Of a stretch of DNA of 12,272 bases, positions 5,466-12,272 are shown one piece after another. Position 1 is the stretch's first letter, and every line of letters starts with the position of its first letter. Under the pieces are notes generated by a model, which was given only the letters and a program-made list of their open reading frames with translations, was not told the DNA's origin and searched no databases. The stretch lies in assembly GCA_964562015.1 (NCBI GenBank), contig CAZLRH010000047.1, forward strand, positions 1-12,272, in the 5' to 3' direction. The translations under genes and the position numbers were made by a program. The DNA comes from CAZLRH01 sp964562015 (GTDB taxonomy: Bacteria; Verrucomicrobiota; Verrucomicrobiia; Opitutales; JABDGR01).

Positions 5466-5732
5466 ATTGACTCGGCTATCACAGCCTCCGTATCAGATAC
5501 CGACGCGCTGGCCGTTGAATGGGAGGGTCTTCGCCAACATTTCAAAGAAGACAGCCGGACATTGGAGGGATTGGAGGCTTACACGAGCAAAGTTTGGGTT
5601 TCATCGCACCGTCGTAAACTTGTATCGTTTTTTGCGAATAAAGGCTGGGATGAGTTGCTCGACGTTCCTGGGCTTGGCAGGAAGAAAGCTCAGTTGCTTG
5701 TCGAGATGTTTTCGGCGGCGCTTAAAGCCTGA
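5466..5732 (+). CDS. Small helix-hairpin-helix protein with ATT start
   Basis: The frame is open from just after TGA 5460-5462 to TGA 5730-5732. It has no ATG, GTG or TTG near its beginning, but ATT at 5466 has AGGAG (5454-5458) at 7-base spacing, so an 88-aa product from ATT is the best model. The N-terminal half is acidic and helical. The C-terminal part (WDELLDVPGLGRKKAQLLVE) is a classic helix-hairpin-helix with the GLGRK hairpin used for non-specific DNA contact. The vsr ATG follows 9 bases after the stop, which suggests one transcript and a joint role in DNA repair. It may instead be the truncated C-terminus of a larger gene lost to the left. A different frame over the same bases (5413-5781) reads as non-protein. 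Confidence 0.55.
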   Translation: MDSAITASVSDTDALAVEWEGLRQHFKEDSRTLEGLEAYTSKVWVSSHRRKLVSFFANKGWDELLDVPGLGRKKAQLLVEMFSAALKA

Positions 5733-5741
5733 TTCTCGAAT

Positions 5742-6149
5742 ATGGCCGACATTTTTACAAAGGTTAAGCGTTCATCTATAATGTCTCGGATTCGCAGTTC
5801 GGGAAATAAGGATACCGAACTTAAACTAATCTCCTTGTTCCGAATTCACGGCATAACAGGTTGGCGTCGAAATTGGCCCGCTTTCGGGAAGCCCGATTTT
5901 GCCTTCCCAAAAAAACGCTTAGCAGTTTTTGTTGACGGCTGTTTTTGGCACGGTTGTCCAAGACATTATAAAATTCCACGAGGCAATCGATTGTTTTGGT
6001 CGAAAAAATTCTCTTCTAACAAAGCCCGTGATCGCTTAGTTAATCGAAATCTCAGAAAGCTAGGATGGCGGGTTATTAGAATTTGGGAACATGATCTTTG
6101 CAGATCAATGTCTGTGCTTGATAGGCTGGATAGCGCATTAAATTCGTAA
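5742..6149 (+). CDS. vsr: Vsr-type very short patch repair endonuclease
   Basis: This 135-aa protein matches the Vsr fold throughout. MSRIRSSGNKDTELKL carries E26. GKPDFAF holds catalytic D52. VDGCFWHGC holds C67, intercalating F68/W69, H70 and C72. W86 follows, and the C-terminal block LGWRVIRIWEHDL has H117 as likely zinc ligand where E. coli has Cys. Vsr nicks 5' of the T in T:G mismatches left by deamination of 5-methylcytosine, and it normally accompanies a cytosine-5 methyltransferase. None is visible here, so it is an orphan within this window. It lies directly behind the helix-hairpin-helix gene and 40 bases before the HNH-like gene. Confidence 0.88.
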   Translation: MADIFTKVKRSSIMSRIRSSGNKDTELKLISLFRIHGITGWRRNWPAFGKPDFAFPKKRLAVFVDGCFWHGCPRHYKIPRGNRLFWSKKFSSNKARDRLVNRNLRKLGWRVIRIWEHDLCRSMSVLDRLDSALNS

Positions 6150-6189
6150 GTTGAAATCTTGAGGTCAAGGTGATTCCCTGCTTTCCGTT

Positions 6190-6870
6190 GTGCAACAGCT
6201 CCCGAATTATGGCGATGAACGCCAGACCGCCTTTTGCTGCTATTGTGGTGGACCCACAGAGACGCGAGACCATGTTCCATCGCGCGTTCTTTTAGATGTT
6301 CCGTACCCGGAAAATTTGCCAGTTGTGCCTGCCTGTCAAGATTGCAACAACGGCTTTTCCCTTGATGAAGAATATCTTGCCTGTTTGATTGATTGCGTTC
6401 TTGCAGGTTCAGCATCGCCCGATGCAGTCACACGGCGCAAAGTCCAGCGCTTGCTTCGTGAAAAGCCCTCCTTATCTGCAAAGCTATCGTCTGCCCGACA
6501 TCAAGCCGAGAGCCTTACGCAATATGCAATTGAGCACGCGCGAGTTGAAAATATTATTCTAAAGCTGGCGAGAGGTCATGCTTTGTATGAATTGTGTGAA
6601 CCGCAACTTTATCAGCCATCGTCTTTAACTTTCTTGCCAATTCAGTCCTTGAACGACGAACAGCGCACTTCGTTTGAGCGACCTCCATTTTTACCAATAC
6701 TACCCGAAGTTGGGAGTCGTGCCATGCAGCGTTTAGTTCTCCAAGGTTCTGCTGCATGGATTGTTGTCCAACCGGGAAGGTATCGGTATCTTACATTGGC
6801 GGCTCATTTGATCTCTGTCCGAATTGTTTTAAGCGAATACCTTGCTTGTGAGGTCATTTGGCAACACTGA
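6190..6870 (+). CDS. HNH-like zinc protein, putative endonuclease
   Basis: This 226-aa protein starts at GTG 6190. The N-terminus has a treble-clef pattern: C16/C19 (CYCGGPTETRDHVPSR, with D27-H28), then VVPACQDCNNGFSLDEEY giving C49/C52 and N53. This is the layout of the HNH/EndoVII-like family often annotated as hypothetical proteins with a DHVP motif. The DNA cleavage activity is inferred from the motif only. The remaining about 170 residues are helical and unrecognised. No good ribosome binding site precedes the GTG. Its place behind vsr suggests a small nuclease cluster of the defence or repair type. Confidence 0.6.
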   Translation: MQQLPNYGDERQTAFCCYCGGPTETRDHVPSRVLLDVPYPENLPVVPACQDCNNGFSLDEEYLACLIDCVLAGSASPDAVTRRKVQRLLREKPSLSAKLSSARHQAESLTQYAIEHARVENIILKLARGHALYELCEPQLYQPSSLTFLPIQSLNDEQRTSFERPPFLPILPEVGSRAMQRLVLQGSAAWIVVQPGRYRYLTLAAHLISVRIVLSEYLACEVIWQH

Positions 6871-6978
6871 AATGCATCGGCCATTGGCCGGAATGCTTAC
6901 CTATCTTGAAAATCAGAACCGCTATCGGGCGCCCGCTTCGCGACGACTGAGGGTAGAAGACAACCTCGCCGGTTTTTT
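6871..6978. other. Intergenic gap with a small hairpin
   Basis: CGGCC (6878-6882) and GGCCG (6886-6890) form a stem extended by GCAT/ATGC across a 2-base bulge, right after the HNH-like gene. It lacks a T run, so it is at best a weak terminator. TTGACA (6979-6984) just downstream is a perfect -35 match, with only a poor -10 (CAATCT, 7002-7007). Confidence 0.3.
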
Positions 6979-7020
6979 TTGACAGACTGCCTGAGCGTGA
7001 ACAATCTCCATTTGACCAAC

Positions 7021-7404
7021 ATGAAGTCCATTCGCCTAGCGAGCGGCTTAACCCGACGAACAGCCAACTGTCTGACGAAGGCGGGAATTCCGCTTGAAAA
7101 AACGGCGGTCATTATTGCACTCAGAAACGGAACTCTGTATCCGCACCGAAGCCCTCGCCTTTACGGAAGAACTACCCATCGTGAAGTCTGTCGTTGGGCT
7201 GGCATTGGTGAATTCACTTTATCCCGCAGAACCGTCAACTGCTTGACGAAGGCGGGCATCCCGATTGAGAAAACGGCGATAGTTAGGGCACTTTTGAACG
7301 GAACCCTCTATCCGCGCCAGAACCCCCGCCTCTATGGACGGACGACCCATCGGGAGGTATGCCGGTGGGCTGGCGTTGATGAATCCATATTGCGGCGTTA
7401 CTAG
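7021..7404 (+). CDS. Tandem RNA-polymerase alpha-CTD-like repeat protein
   Basis: This 127-aa protein is built from two copies of a 57-aa unit (DNA 7048-7218 and 7219-7389). Each copy reads as LTRRTANCLTKAGI, a loop with NGTLYP, then RLYGRTTHREVCRWAGI. The pattern resembles the C-terminal domain of bacterial RpoA (LTVRSANCL ... LGKKSLTEI). By that alignment R13/N16/C17/G49 of copy 1 and R70/N73/C74/G106 of copy 2 sit where E. coli uses R265, N268, C269 and G296 to grip DNA. I infer a DNA-binding adaptor that may contact promoters or polymerase. Two longer starts (TTG 6979, GTG 6997) exist, but the first coincides with a -35-like TTGACA, so ATG 7021 is chosen. It is followed 20 bases later by the SRAP gene, probably in one operon. 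Confidence 0.7.
   Translation: MKSIRLASGLTRRTANCLTKAGIPLEKTAVIIALRNGTLYPHRSPRLYGRTTHREVCRWAGIGEFTLSRRTVNCLTKAGIPIEKTAIVRALLNGTLYPRQNPRLYGRTTHREVCRWAGVDESILRRY
7048..7389 (+). repeat. Two 171-base in-frame tandem coding repeats
   Basis: Units 7048-7218 and 7219-7389 are in the same frame, have the same length and encode clearly similar peptides. They differ at many third positions, so the duplication is old or kept under protein-level selection. Confidence 0.8.
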
Positions 7405-7424
7405 AATTCGGTTGAGTTGTCGGC

Positions 7425-8129
7425 ATGTGTGTTCGCTACACGCTTCACAAGTCGGATGCGGCCTTAGCGGCAGTCGCCAAAGCCATCGGGCAGATGTATC
7501 GCCGCCCGGCGTGGTTGGTTGACCGTTACAACATTCGGATTAGTGAAGTTGCGCCAGTGTTTGCCCGCCAAGGCACCGAGACGACCCTTGCGCCGATGAT
7601 GTTTGGGCTTGTCCCATCGTTTCAACGGGGCAACCCAAAGAAGAAGCTTTTGCACAATGCCCGCTCCGAAACGGTGACCACCCTGCCGAGTTTCCGCGAA
7701 GCCGTGCAACGCCGACGATGCCTTATCCCCGCCAACGGATTCTATGAGTCCGTTACCCAGGGCAAGTACAGCCGACCCTTTGTGTTGATGCTGAAGGATG
7801 AAGAACCGTTTGCCATTGCTGGGATATGGGAACCGGGCTTGGATGAGTCGTTGCCTCCGAGCTTTAGCATGATGACGACCCACCCGAACGATTTGGTTGC
7901 GACCATCCATGACCGAATGCCTGTGGTCTTGACCCCGCCGGACATGCTGCGCTGGCTGGGTGACCAGCCGCTTTCAGAAACGGCCATCCAGGAGCTGTGC
8001 CGGGCTATTCCAAGTGACCGCGTTATGTTCCGCGAGGTCAATCGGTACGGGAACAAACCCCGTGCGGAGGGACCGCAATGCCTTGCCCCGCCAGACGAGC
8101 CGGAACCGGAGTTGGAGCTGGGAATCTAA
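7425..8129 (+). CDS. SRAP-domain protein (YedK/HMCES type), abasic-site DNA-protein crosslinker
   Basis: This 234-aa protein begins MCVRYTLHKS, so Cys2 is exposed after Met removal, as required for thiazolidine linkage to an abasic site in single-stranded DNA. The other active-site positions are present: N78 (LLHNARSE), E108 (CLIPANGFYE) and H162 (TIHDRMPVVL), close to the YedK numbering. GFYE and HDRMP are diagnostic. The C-terminus is acidic. The protein protects ssDNA gaps at forks, and its genes often lie near SOS mutagenesis genes. Here the alpha-CTD-like gene is 20 bases upstream and imuA-imuB lies 2.3 kb downstream, which supports a damage-response setting. Confidence 0.92.
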   Translation: MCVRYTLHKSDAALAAVAKAIGQMYRRPAWLVDRYNIRISEVAPVFARQGTETTLAPMMFGLVPSFQRGNPKKKLLHNARSETVTTLPSFREAVQRRRCLIPANGFYESVTQGKYSRPFVLMLKDEEPFAIAGIWEPGLDESLPPSFSMMTTHPNDLVATIHDRMPVVLTPPDMLRWLGDQPLSETAIQELCRAIPSDRVMFREVNRYGNKPRAEGPQCLAPPDEPEPELELGI

Positions 8130-8185
8130 GAGCAGACTGGTATGAACAAGGAACCAACAGAAGGCATTTACATCACCAAAGCAAA

Positions 8186-10264
8186 ATGGATTTCGCTTTT
8201 AAAATTATTTTATGCTTGGATAAACAAGCCGATCCTAGCGCCGCAATAGATTGGGCGGTCGAGGCCAAAAAGAAACTTTCAAACACGGAATTTCTTTCTG
8301 TGCTTGACGAAGTATGGAAAGGATTCCTTGTATTTGAAAAGCCTCCTCTCCGAAAGAAAATCTTGGTCGCACTGCGAAATTGCGACAAATCAACGATAGA
8401 GTTTCTTGAGAAGTCCCTGCACGAACGGTCTGTCGAGAAGAAAGAGTCTTTGCGTGAACTGCTTGCGAGAAGGATTGAGCGAGAACATCAAATTGGAAAA
8501 CAGAACTTTGTCTCGCTTGAAAGTGCTCGGGAGAAATCCAGGGAACTTAAGTATGAACAAAAGCAGCGGGAAATCGACCGCAAGCGGTGGTGGCTTACCG
8601 TGTCGACTTGTTTGTTTGAGGACTTGCTCAATCAACTTGGTGCTGTGCCAAGCGAGCACGTTGACAGCGTTCTGGATCGTCTAACGGAGATGCCTGCTAC
8701 TACTTTCGGCGCGAACGCGAATCGACTGTGGGCTTTTTATGACAAGTACCGGATGCGGCTGGTAACACGGCCTCGAATGCACGAGGCGCATACTGTCGTT
8801 GAGTTCGCAGCACGTTTGATAATTGCAAACCGTGACCAAGATGCGAGAGACCTGCTCGAAAAGTTGGCCCCTTTGGTATCTCGAACACTCAAGGCCCTGG
8901 TAGATTATCTTCAGTTCGTTCTCAGTAAGCAGCCAACTTTCTCTGAGACTACCCTGTTCTCACAGCTAGCGGAGGAGGATGTTTTTTTGGCTTCGTGCTA
9001 TTACGGTGACGGCCCGGCTAGAACTGCGCTCGACACAGTCTCGACGTGGGACTGGGCTTCCGTTGAGAATCACTTGTGGGATAGGACGTCGCAAGAAGCG
9101 GAGTTGAATTTGAACAGCTTCAAAGTGAAAGGGCTACAACCACGAATCGCGGAGCTTGCGTTTCGCCGTGTGCGCAAAATGCTATATAATCGGGATACAA
9201 AGGAGGTACTTACGGACCTCAATCTTCAAACGGTTAGGCAGTTGCCACGTCCTTGGAGCCGACACACGATGCTCCCAAAGGCGGATTGGAGAGACAGTAG
9301 TAGCAGCCAAGATTACGATGTGAAATGCAATTTGTATTTCAGATCTAAAAAGGAAAAGCTCGGTTTGCGGGGTCTTTTGCTCGACCTGTCAGGCGGCAGT
9401 GGAAATACCTATTCAGGGTTCATCATCGTTGATTCTAGTGCGGAGGAGTGCACTTGGACTTACGTTGGAGACTACAGTCCGAAATCAACTGATAAACTTG
9501 GGAGAGTTCTTCCGTTCTGCTTTCAGATTCCGGTGAACGCTCGTTTTTCTTGCAGGCTCCCCGACTCCGAGCTAGGTATCGGGAAGCAATTATTGCCGGA
9601 CTGGAAGTTGAAGATTGGCTGGTGTCTGGCAAACGGACGGCCTCCTGGCTTCGGGTTCGATTCTGGTGCATCCGTCGAGGCCCATATCATGTTAGGAAAC
9701 ATGTTCGACAAAGTAATCAACCCGTCGGAAGGCACGTCCTTAGAATATGGGCTGTGGAAGGCACTGACCGAAATTACGCTGAGCGAGTGTTTTAATCGAA
9801 GTAAATCCGAAATGCTGGAATTTTTGGAATTAGCTCGCAAAATTGTGGGTTGTAGGGAATTCCCGGTGAGGCTCCCCAGAATCGGTGGTGACACGCTATT
9901 ACACTGTTGGATTAGAGAAGTTCTCAGGCCACTTTGCCATTACGCCGACCGCATCAGATGCCCAGTATGCGCAGGCGACAGAGTCCGGCTGGAGGTGACT
10001 CGAATGACCGCCGAAGGAACCATTCTGGGGATACTTCACTGTGGTGCATGTCCACCAAGTTCGGGAAAAGAAGTGACGATTCTCACGCACTGCCAATGTG
10101 GTCACTACCCGCTTATCATCGGCAAAAATCCGTTGTGCGCAATTTGTGAGGGCCTTGTTTGTGACTTTCCCCAAGGGGATTCGCGTTGCCAGCAGTGTAA
10201 AGGAGAATGTCGCGGGGGCAAGGACACTGAAGAGTCCATGTTCGTTATGGAGCCGCAATCATGA
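8186..10264 (+). CDS. Large protein of unknown function with C-terminal zinc-ribbon cysteines
   Basis: This 692-aa product is not recognised as a known family. Residues 1-90 are helical, 85-135 form a charged Lys/Arg/Glu-rich stretch likely to be a coiled coil, and 140-350 are helical with possible repeat-like helices. Residues 375-505 are beta-rich and Gly-rich. The end carries cysteine pairs C592/C595, C619/C622, C636/C638, C651/C654 and C668/C671, consistent with two zinc ribbons that could bind nucleic acid. The first in-frame ATG that does not overlap the SRAP gene is 8186; its ribosome binding site is unconvincing, and an overlapping ATG at 8078 is less likely. It lies 56 bases after the SRAP stop and could share its transcript. 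There is no transmembrane segment. Confidence 0.75.
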   Translation: MDFAFKIILCLDKQADPSAAIDWAVEAKKKLSNTEFLSVLDEVWKGFLVFEKPPLRKKILVALRNCDKSTIEFLEKSLHERSVEKKESLRELLARRIEREHQIGKQNFVSLESAREKSRELKYEQKQREIDRKRWWLTVSTCLFEDLLNQLGAVPSEHVDSVLDRLTEMPATTFGANANRLWAFYDKYRMRLVTRPRMHEAHTVVEFAARLIIANRDQDARDLLEKLAPLVSRTLKALVDYLQFVLSKQPTFSETTLFSQLAEEDVFLASCYYGDGPARTALDTVSTWDWASVENHLWDRTSQEAELNLNSFKVKGLQPRIAELAFRRVRKMLYNRDTKEVLTDLNLQTVRQLPRPWSRHTMLPKADWRDSSSSQDYDVKCNLYFRSKKEKLGLRGLLLDLSGGSGNTYSGFIIVDSSAEECTWTYVGDYSPKSTDKLGRVLPFCFQIPVNARFSCRLPDSELGIGKQLLPDWKLKIGWCLANGRPPGFGFDSGASVEAHIMLGNMFDKVINPSEGTSLEYGLWKALTEITLSECFNRSKSEMLEFLELARKIVGCREFPVRLPRIGGDTLLHCWIREVLRPLCHYADRIRCPVCAGDRVRLEVTRMTAEGTILGILHCGACPPSSGKEVTILTHCQCGHYPLIIGKNPLCAICEGLVCDFPQGDSRCQQCKGECRGGKDTEESMFVMEPQS

Positions 10265-10265
10265 G

Positions 10266-10279
10266 TGCTCTGGTGAACT
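10266..10279. promoter_or_regulatory. Weak LexA-like box
   Basis: TGCTC-TGGT-GAACT, two mismatches from TGTTC-N4-GAACA. It directly follows the end of the zinc-ribbon gene and lies far (about 180 bases) from imuA. Confidence 0.2.
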
Positions 10280-10380
10280 GTTAAGGAATTTCGGCTTAGT
10301 CCATATTTGATCTATCCGAAGGCACGGCTCATTACCGAGTCTTAACCGCGTATTTTTTAATTGCTGTATATGCGCGGAAG

Positions 10381-10394
10381 TGCTCATTTGTACA
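10381..10394. promoter_or_regulatory. Candidate LexA box ahead of imuA
   Basis: TGCTC-ATTT-GTACA, two mismatches from the TGTTC-N4-GAACA motif I recall for Verrucomicrobia. It lies 63 bases before the imuA ATG, just downstream of the possible -10 at 10365-10370. That is a suitable place to block transcription until SOS induction. Confidence 0.4.
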
Positions 10395-10456
10395 CTTGTT
10401 GAAGGAATGGGTAGCCAGTCGCACCCGTTCACTCCCGATGCAAGGCACCCGCAGGC

Positions 10457-11110
10457 ATGTCACCACTCGCCACTATGGCCGCTTTGCGGTCGCTTGTGGC
10501 CGCCCGGTTCCCTCAAAAAACCCGGCGGCAGGGCGTCCACATGCCCACCGGGGTGCCCGCGATTGACGAGGCACTAGGCGACGGCCTACCGGCCAGTCAA
10601 TTAACCGAGGTGGTTTCAGCAGCCCCGAGCAGCGGTGGGCAGGTTGTCCTTTCCCGACTCCTAGAGACCACGCGCACGGCCCGCCAAAGGGTTGCCCTGA
10701 TTGATGCAGCAGACGGCTTTGCGCCCCATGCCGTTTCTCCCGATGCGTTGCGGCATCTCGTATGGGTGCGATGCCGGACTTTTGCCGACGCACTGGCATC
10801 AAGTGACGTGCTTGTGCGCGACGGCAACTATGCCGCCGTCATCATTGACCTGCGCGGCATTGCCGAAAAGGCGCTTAGGATGCAGCCCGGAACAACCTGG
10901 CATCGGTTGCACCGCGTCATTGAGCACGCAGCCCCGGCAGTGCTTGTGCTAACGCCCTGCCCTCTCGTTCCCGCCGTTTCTTGGCGACTGGTTTTGTCCA
11001 CTTCGCACGGACTGGCGGCTAGGCGCATGTCCCAAGAGCAACTTGCCGCAACTCTCACAGTTGAAATCGCACGCGGCCATGTCAGCGATGCGATGGAAAG
11101 GGCCGGATGA
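10457..11110 (+). CDS. imuA: ImuA, RecA-like accessory protein of the mutasome
   Basis: This 217-aa RecA-related protein has the ImuA/SulA-like start: a basic N-terminus, the anchor THVPTGVPAIDEAL-like segment (here HMPTGVPAIDEALGDGLPAS) and a strand-loop position at VVSAAPSSGGQVVL. The Walker A lysine of RecA is missing there, as is typical for ImuA. VALIDAADGFAP and AAVIIDLRGI are the following core strands. ImuA pairs with ImuB and DnaE2 in damage-induced translesion synthesis. ATG 10457 is the first start in an open frame that begins after a stop at 10412-10414. Its TGA overlaps the imuB ATG (11107), so translation is coupled. The Verrucomicrobia-type lexA-imuA-imuB-dnaE2 cassette is the likely layout; lexA is not in this window. 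Confidence 0.85.
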   Translation: MSPLATMAALRSLVAARFPQKTRRQGVHMPTGVPAIDEALGDGLPASQLTEVVSAAPSSGGQVVLSRLLETTRTARQRVALIDAADGFAPHAVSPDALRHLVWVRCRTFADALASSDVLVRDGNYAAVIIDLRGIAEKALRMQPGTTWHRLHRVIEHAAPAVLVLTPCPLVPAVSWRLVLSTSHGLAARRMSQEQLAATLTVEIARGHVSDAMERAG

Positions 11111-12272
11111 AATTTTGCGTTCTATGGGTACCGGATTTCCGGTTGCACGCATTGCGCCGCAGCGACGCCGCGCTGACAGGCCGTGCCGCCGCACTTATCA
11201 CAGGCGAGGGACGCAAGGCCACCATTGCCGAGGCGTCGCCCGAGGCCAAAGGCGTCACGCCCGGCGTTGCCGTCACTTTGGCAATGGCCCAATGCCCAGG
11301 GATCATCTTGCGCCCCCGCGACCCCGCCGCCGAGGTAGAGGCCCAGCGCATCTTAATTGCCGCCGCCTTTAGCCTGTCACCGCGCGTCGAGGCCACCGCC
11401 GCCGGGCGTTGCACGGTGGATTTGCAGGGTGCAGACGCCGTGAGAACGGAAGCACAGATGCGACTTTGCATCCGTGAACTCGCCAAGGCAGGACTTTCTA
11501 CCCGCATTGGCGCAGCCGCGACACCGTTGCTTGCCAACATGGCGGCGCAATGCGCCGGGCCATTGTTGATCGTCAGCGACACGAGGAATTTTCTAAGACC
11601 GCTGCCGCTTTCCTTCGCCGCGCCGACACTAGCCCAAACCGAAATCCTTTCCGGCTGGGGCATACGCACACTAGGCGATTTGACGGATTTGACCAAGGCC
11701 GACATCGCGCAGCGACTAGGCACCGAGGGAGTGGCACTTTGGGAACGGGCCGCAGGTAAAACGACGAGTGTTCTCAGGCACGTTGAACCATCCCGCACAT
11801 TTGAAGCCGAATGGGAATACGAGCCGCCCGTCGAATCCATTGAACCGCTTTTCTTTCGCTTGCGGGCCTTTGCCGAACGCATCGCCCTGGAATTGCGGGC
11901 CGCGCAGCTTGTGGCGGAAGAACTCACCCTGACTTTGTTCTTGGAGGACGAGACCGACTATCGCCGGAGTTTTCGCTTGCCGGAAGCAAACGCGGACTTG
12001 GATTCATGGTTGCGAGTTTTGGACTCGCACTTGGAAACCGTGCGAACCGCGGCGCGAGTTGCCCGCGTGCGGTTAGTGGCAAAGCCCATCCGCGCCCCGG
12101 AAAAGCAGGGCGGGCTATTCGACACGGGTTTGCGCGACCCCGCCGCCTTTTGGGAAAACCTTGCCCGAGTGAGCGCGATTGTTGGCGAAGGACGTGTAGG
12201 CACTCCTTTGATTTCCGACACGCACAAACCCGATACGTTTGTTTTGGTCAAGCCGACCGAGCTTGTGCCCGC
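11107..12272 (+). CDS. imuB: ImuB, inactive Y-family polymerase homologue (3' end outside window)
   Basis: There are 388 codons without a stop, so the gene continues past the edge. It has the IMS domain (MKFCVLWVPDF, palm/fingers) but lacks the catalytic acidic residues of DinB. The position of SxDE is replaced around 91-108 by SPRVEATAAGRCTVDLQ, as in known ImuB proteins. A helix-hairpin-helix thumb segment (LSGWGIRTLGDLTDLTKADI, about 181-200) and the little-finger region follow. QGGLF at 334-338 fits a beta-clamp-binding motif (QxxLF). ImuB acts as the scaffold joining ImuA, DnaE2 and the clamp. The long minus-strand open frame over the same DNA is a high-GC shadow. Confidence 0.9.
   Translation, partial: MKFCVLWVPDFRLHALRRSDAALTGRAAALITGEGRKATIAEASPEAKGVTPGVAVTLAMAQCPGIILRPRDPAAEVEAQRILIAAAFSLSPRVEATAAGRCTVDLQGADAVRTEAQMRLCIRELAKAGLSTRIGAAATPLLANMAAQCAGPLLIVSDTRNFLRPLPLSFAAPTLAQTEILSGWGIRTLGDLTDLTKADIAQRLGTEGVALWERAAGKTTSVLRHVEPSRTFEAEWEYEPPVESIEPLFFRLRAFAERIALELRAAQLVAEELTLTLFLEDETDYRRSFRLPEANADLDSWLRVLDSHLETVRTAARVARVRLVAKPIRAPEKQGGLFDTGLRDPAAFWENLARVSAIVGEGRVGTPLISDTHKPDTFVLVKPTELVP

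Larger units (their letters stand above)
10265..10456. other. Intergenic region before imuA
   Basis: The stretch holds two LexA-like half-palindromes (10266-10279, 10381-10394) and an AT-rich patch around 10350-10370 with TGTATA that could serve as a -10. No RNA gene or terminator is evident. Confidence 0.5.

Noticed and set aside
5413..5781. 122-aa plus-strand frame overlapping the HhH gene and the start of vsr
   Set aside because: The other frame over the same bases encodes the helix-hairpin-helix protein; this one is Arg/Trp-rich with no domain and runs into vsr.
6872..6982. 36-aa ATG frame directly after the HNH-like gene
   Set aside because: Very short, spans the small hairpin, and has no homologue I recognise.
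8142..8249. 35-aa ATG frame (MNKEPTEGIYITKAKW...) just after the SRAP gene
   Set aside because: It reads like a peptide but overlaps the start of the 692-aa gene in another frame, with no ribosome binding site. A frameshift in that gene's start is possible but unsupported.
11082..11927. Long minus-strand open frame (281 aa) over imuB
   Set aside because: It is antisense to a well-recognised imuB frame in high-GC DNA, has low-complexity Ser/Arg/Ala composition and no domain.
1..12272. CRISPR array, rRNA genes or IS transposase
   Set aside because: No regularly spaced identical repeats, rRNA-like segments or DDE-transposase motifs were seen; the only tandem repeats are the coding ones at 7048-7389.

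Overview
The window looks like a bacterial chromosome segment, probably from Verrucomicrobiota or a near relative. The lineage is inferred from the style of the imuA-imuB pair, a short Cro/C1-type regulator of a kind I associate with that phylum, and mixed moderate-to-high GC. Nothing here, such as an rRNA gene, fixes the taxonomy.

Left half (about 39-5169): a compact integrated element of about 5.1 kb. It is flanked by direct repeats that look like the antisense of a tRNA 3' end (AAATGGTGGGAGAGCAG, then ACTCGAAC). It encodes a rolling-circle HUH replication initiator (263-1441), a probable OB-fold ssDNA-binding protein (1438-1740) with a strong terminator, two small unknown genes, a Cro/C1-type repressor (minus strand) divergent from a membrane PH-domain protein across a palindromic operator, a winged-HTH-like protein, an excisionase and a tyrosine recombinase. 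Genes are tightly packed, with ATGA stop/start overlaps at 263, 1438 and 4042. The main observation is that joining the two repeats through the shared ACTCGAAC, as excision would, puts the integrase frame in register with an otherwise start-less open frame at the left end. That frame ends in an ATGA overlap with the rep gene. The excised circle would therefore carry a longer integrase (about 375 aa) and one continuous series wHTH-xis-int-rep-ssb. Integration would cut this series apart.

Middle (5170-6900): a spacer with helically phased short repeats. It is followed by a small helix-hairpin-helix protein whose best start is ATT, an orphan Vsr-type mismatch endonuclease and an HNH-like zinc protein. 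No cytosine methyltransferase is visible.

Right half (6979-12272): a protein made of two RNA-polymerase alpha-CTD-like repeats, an SRAP/YedK-type abasic-site crosslinking protein, a 692-aa protein of unknown function with C-terminal zinc-ribbon cysteines, and imuA-imuB (ATGA-coupled; imuB runs off the window). This half looks like a DNA damage and mutagenesis neighbourhood. LexA-like half-palindromes lie ahead of imuA. The dnaE2 polymerase that normally works with ImuA/ImuB would be expected just beyond the right edge.
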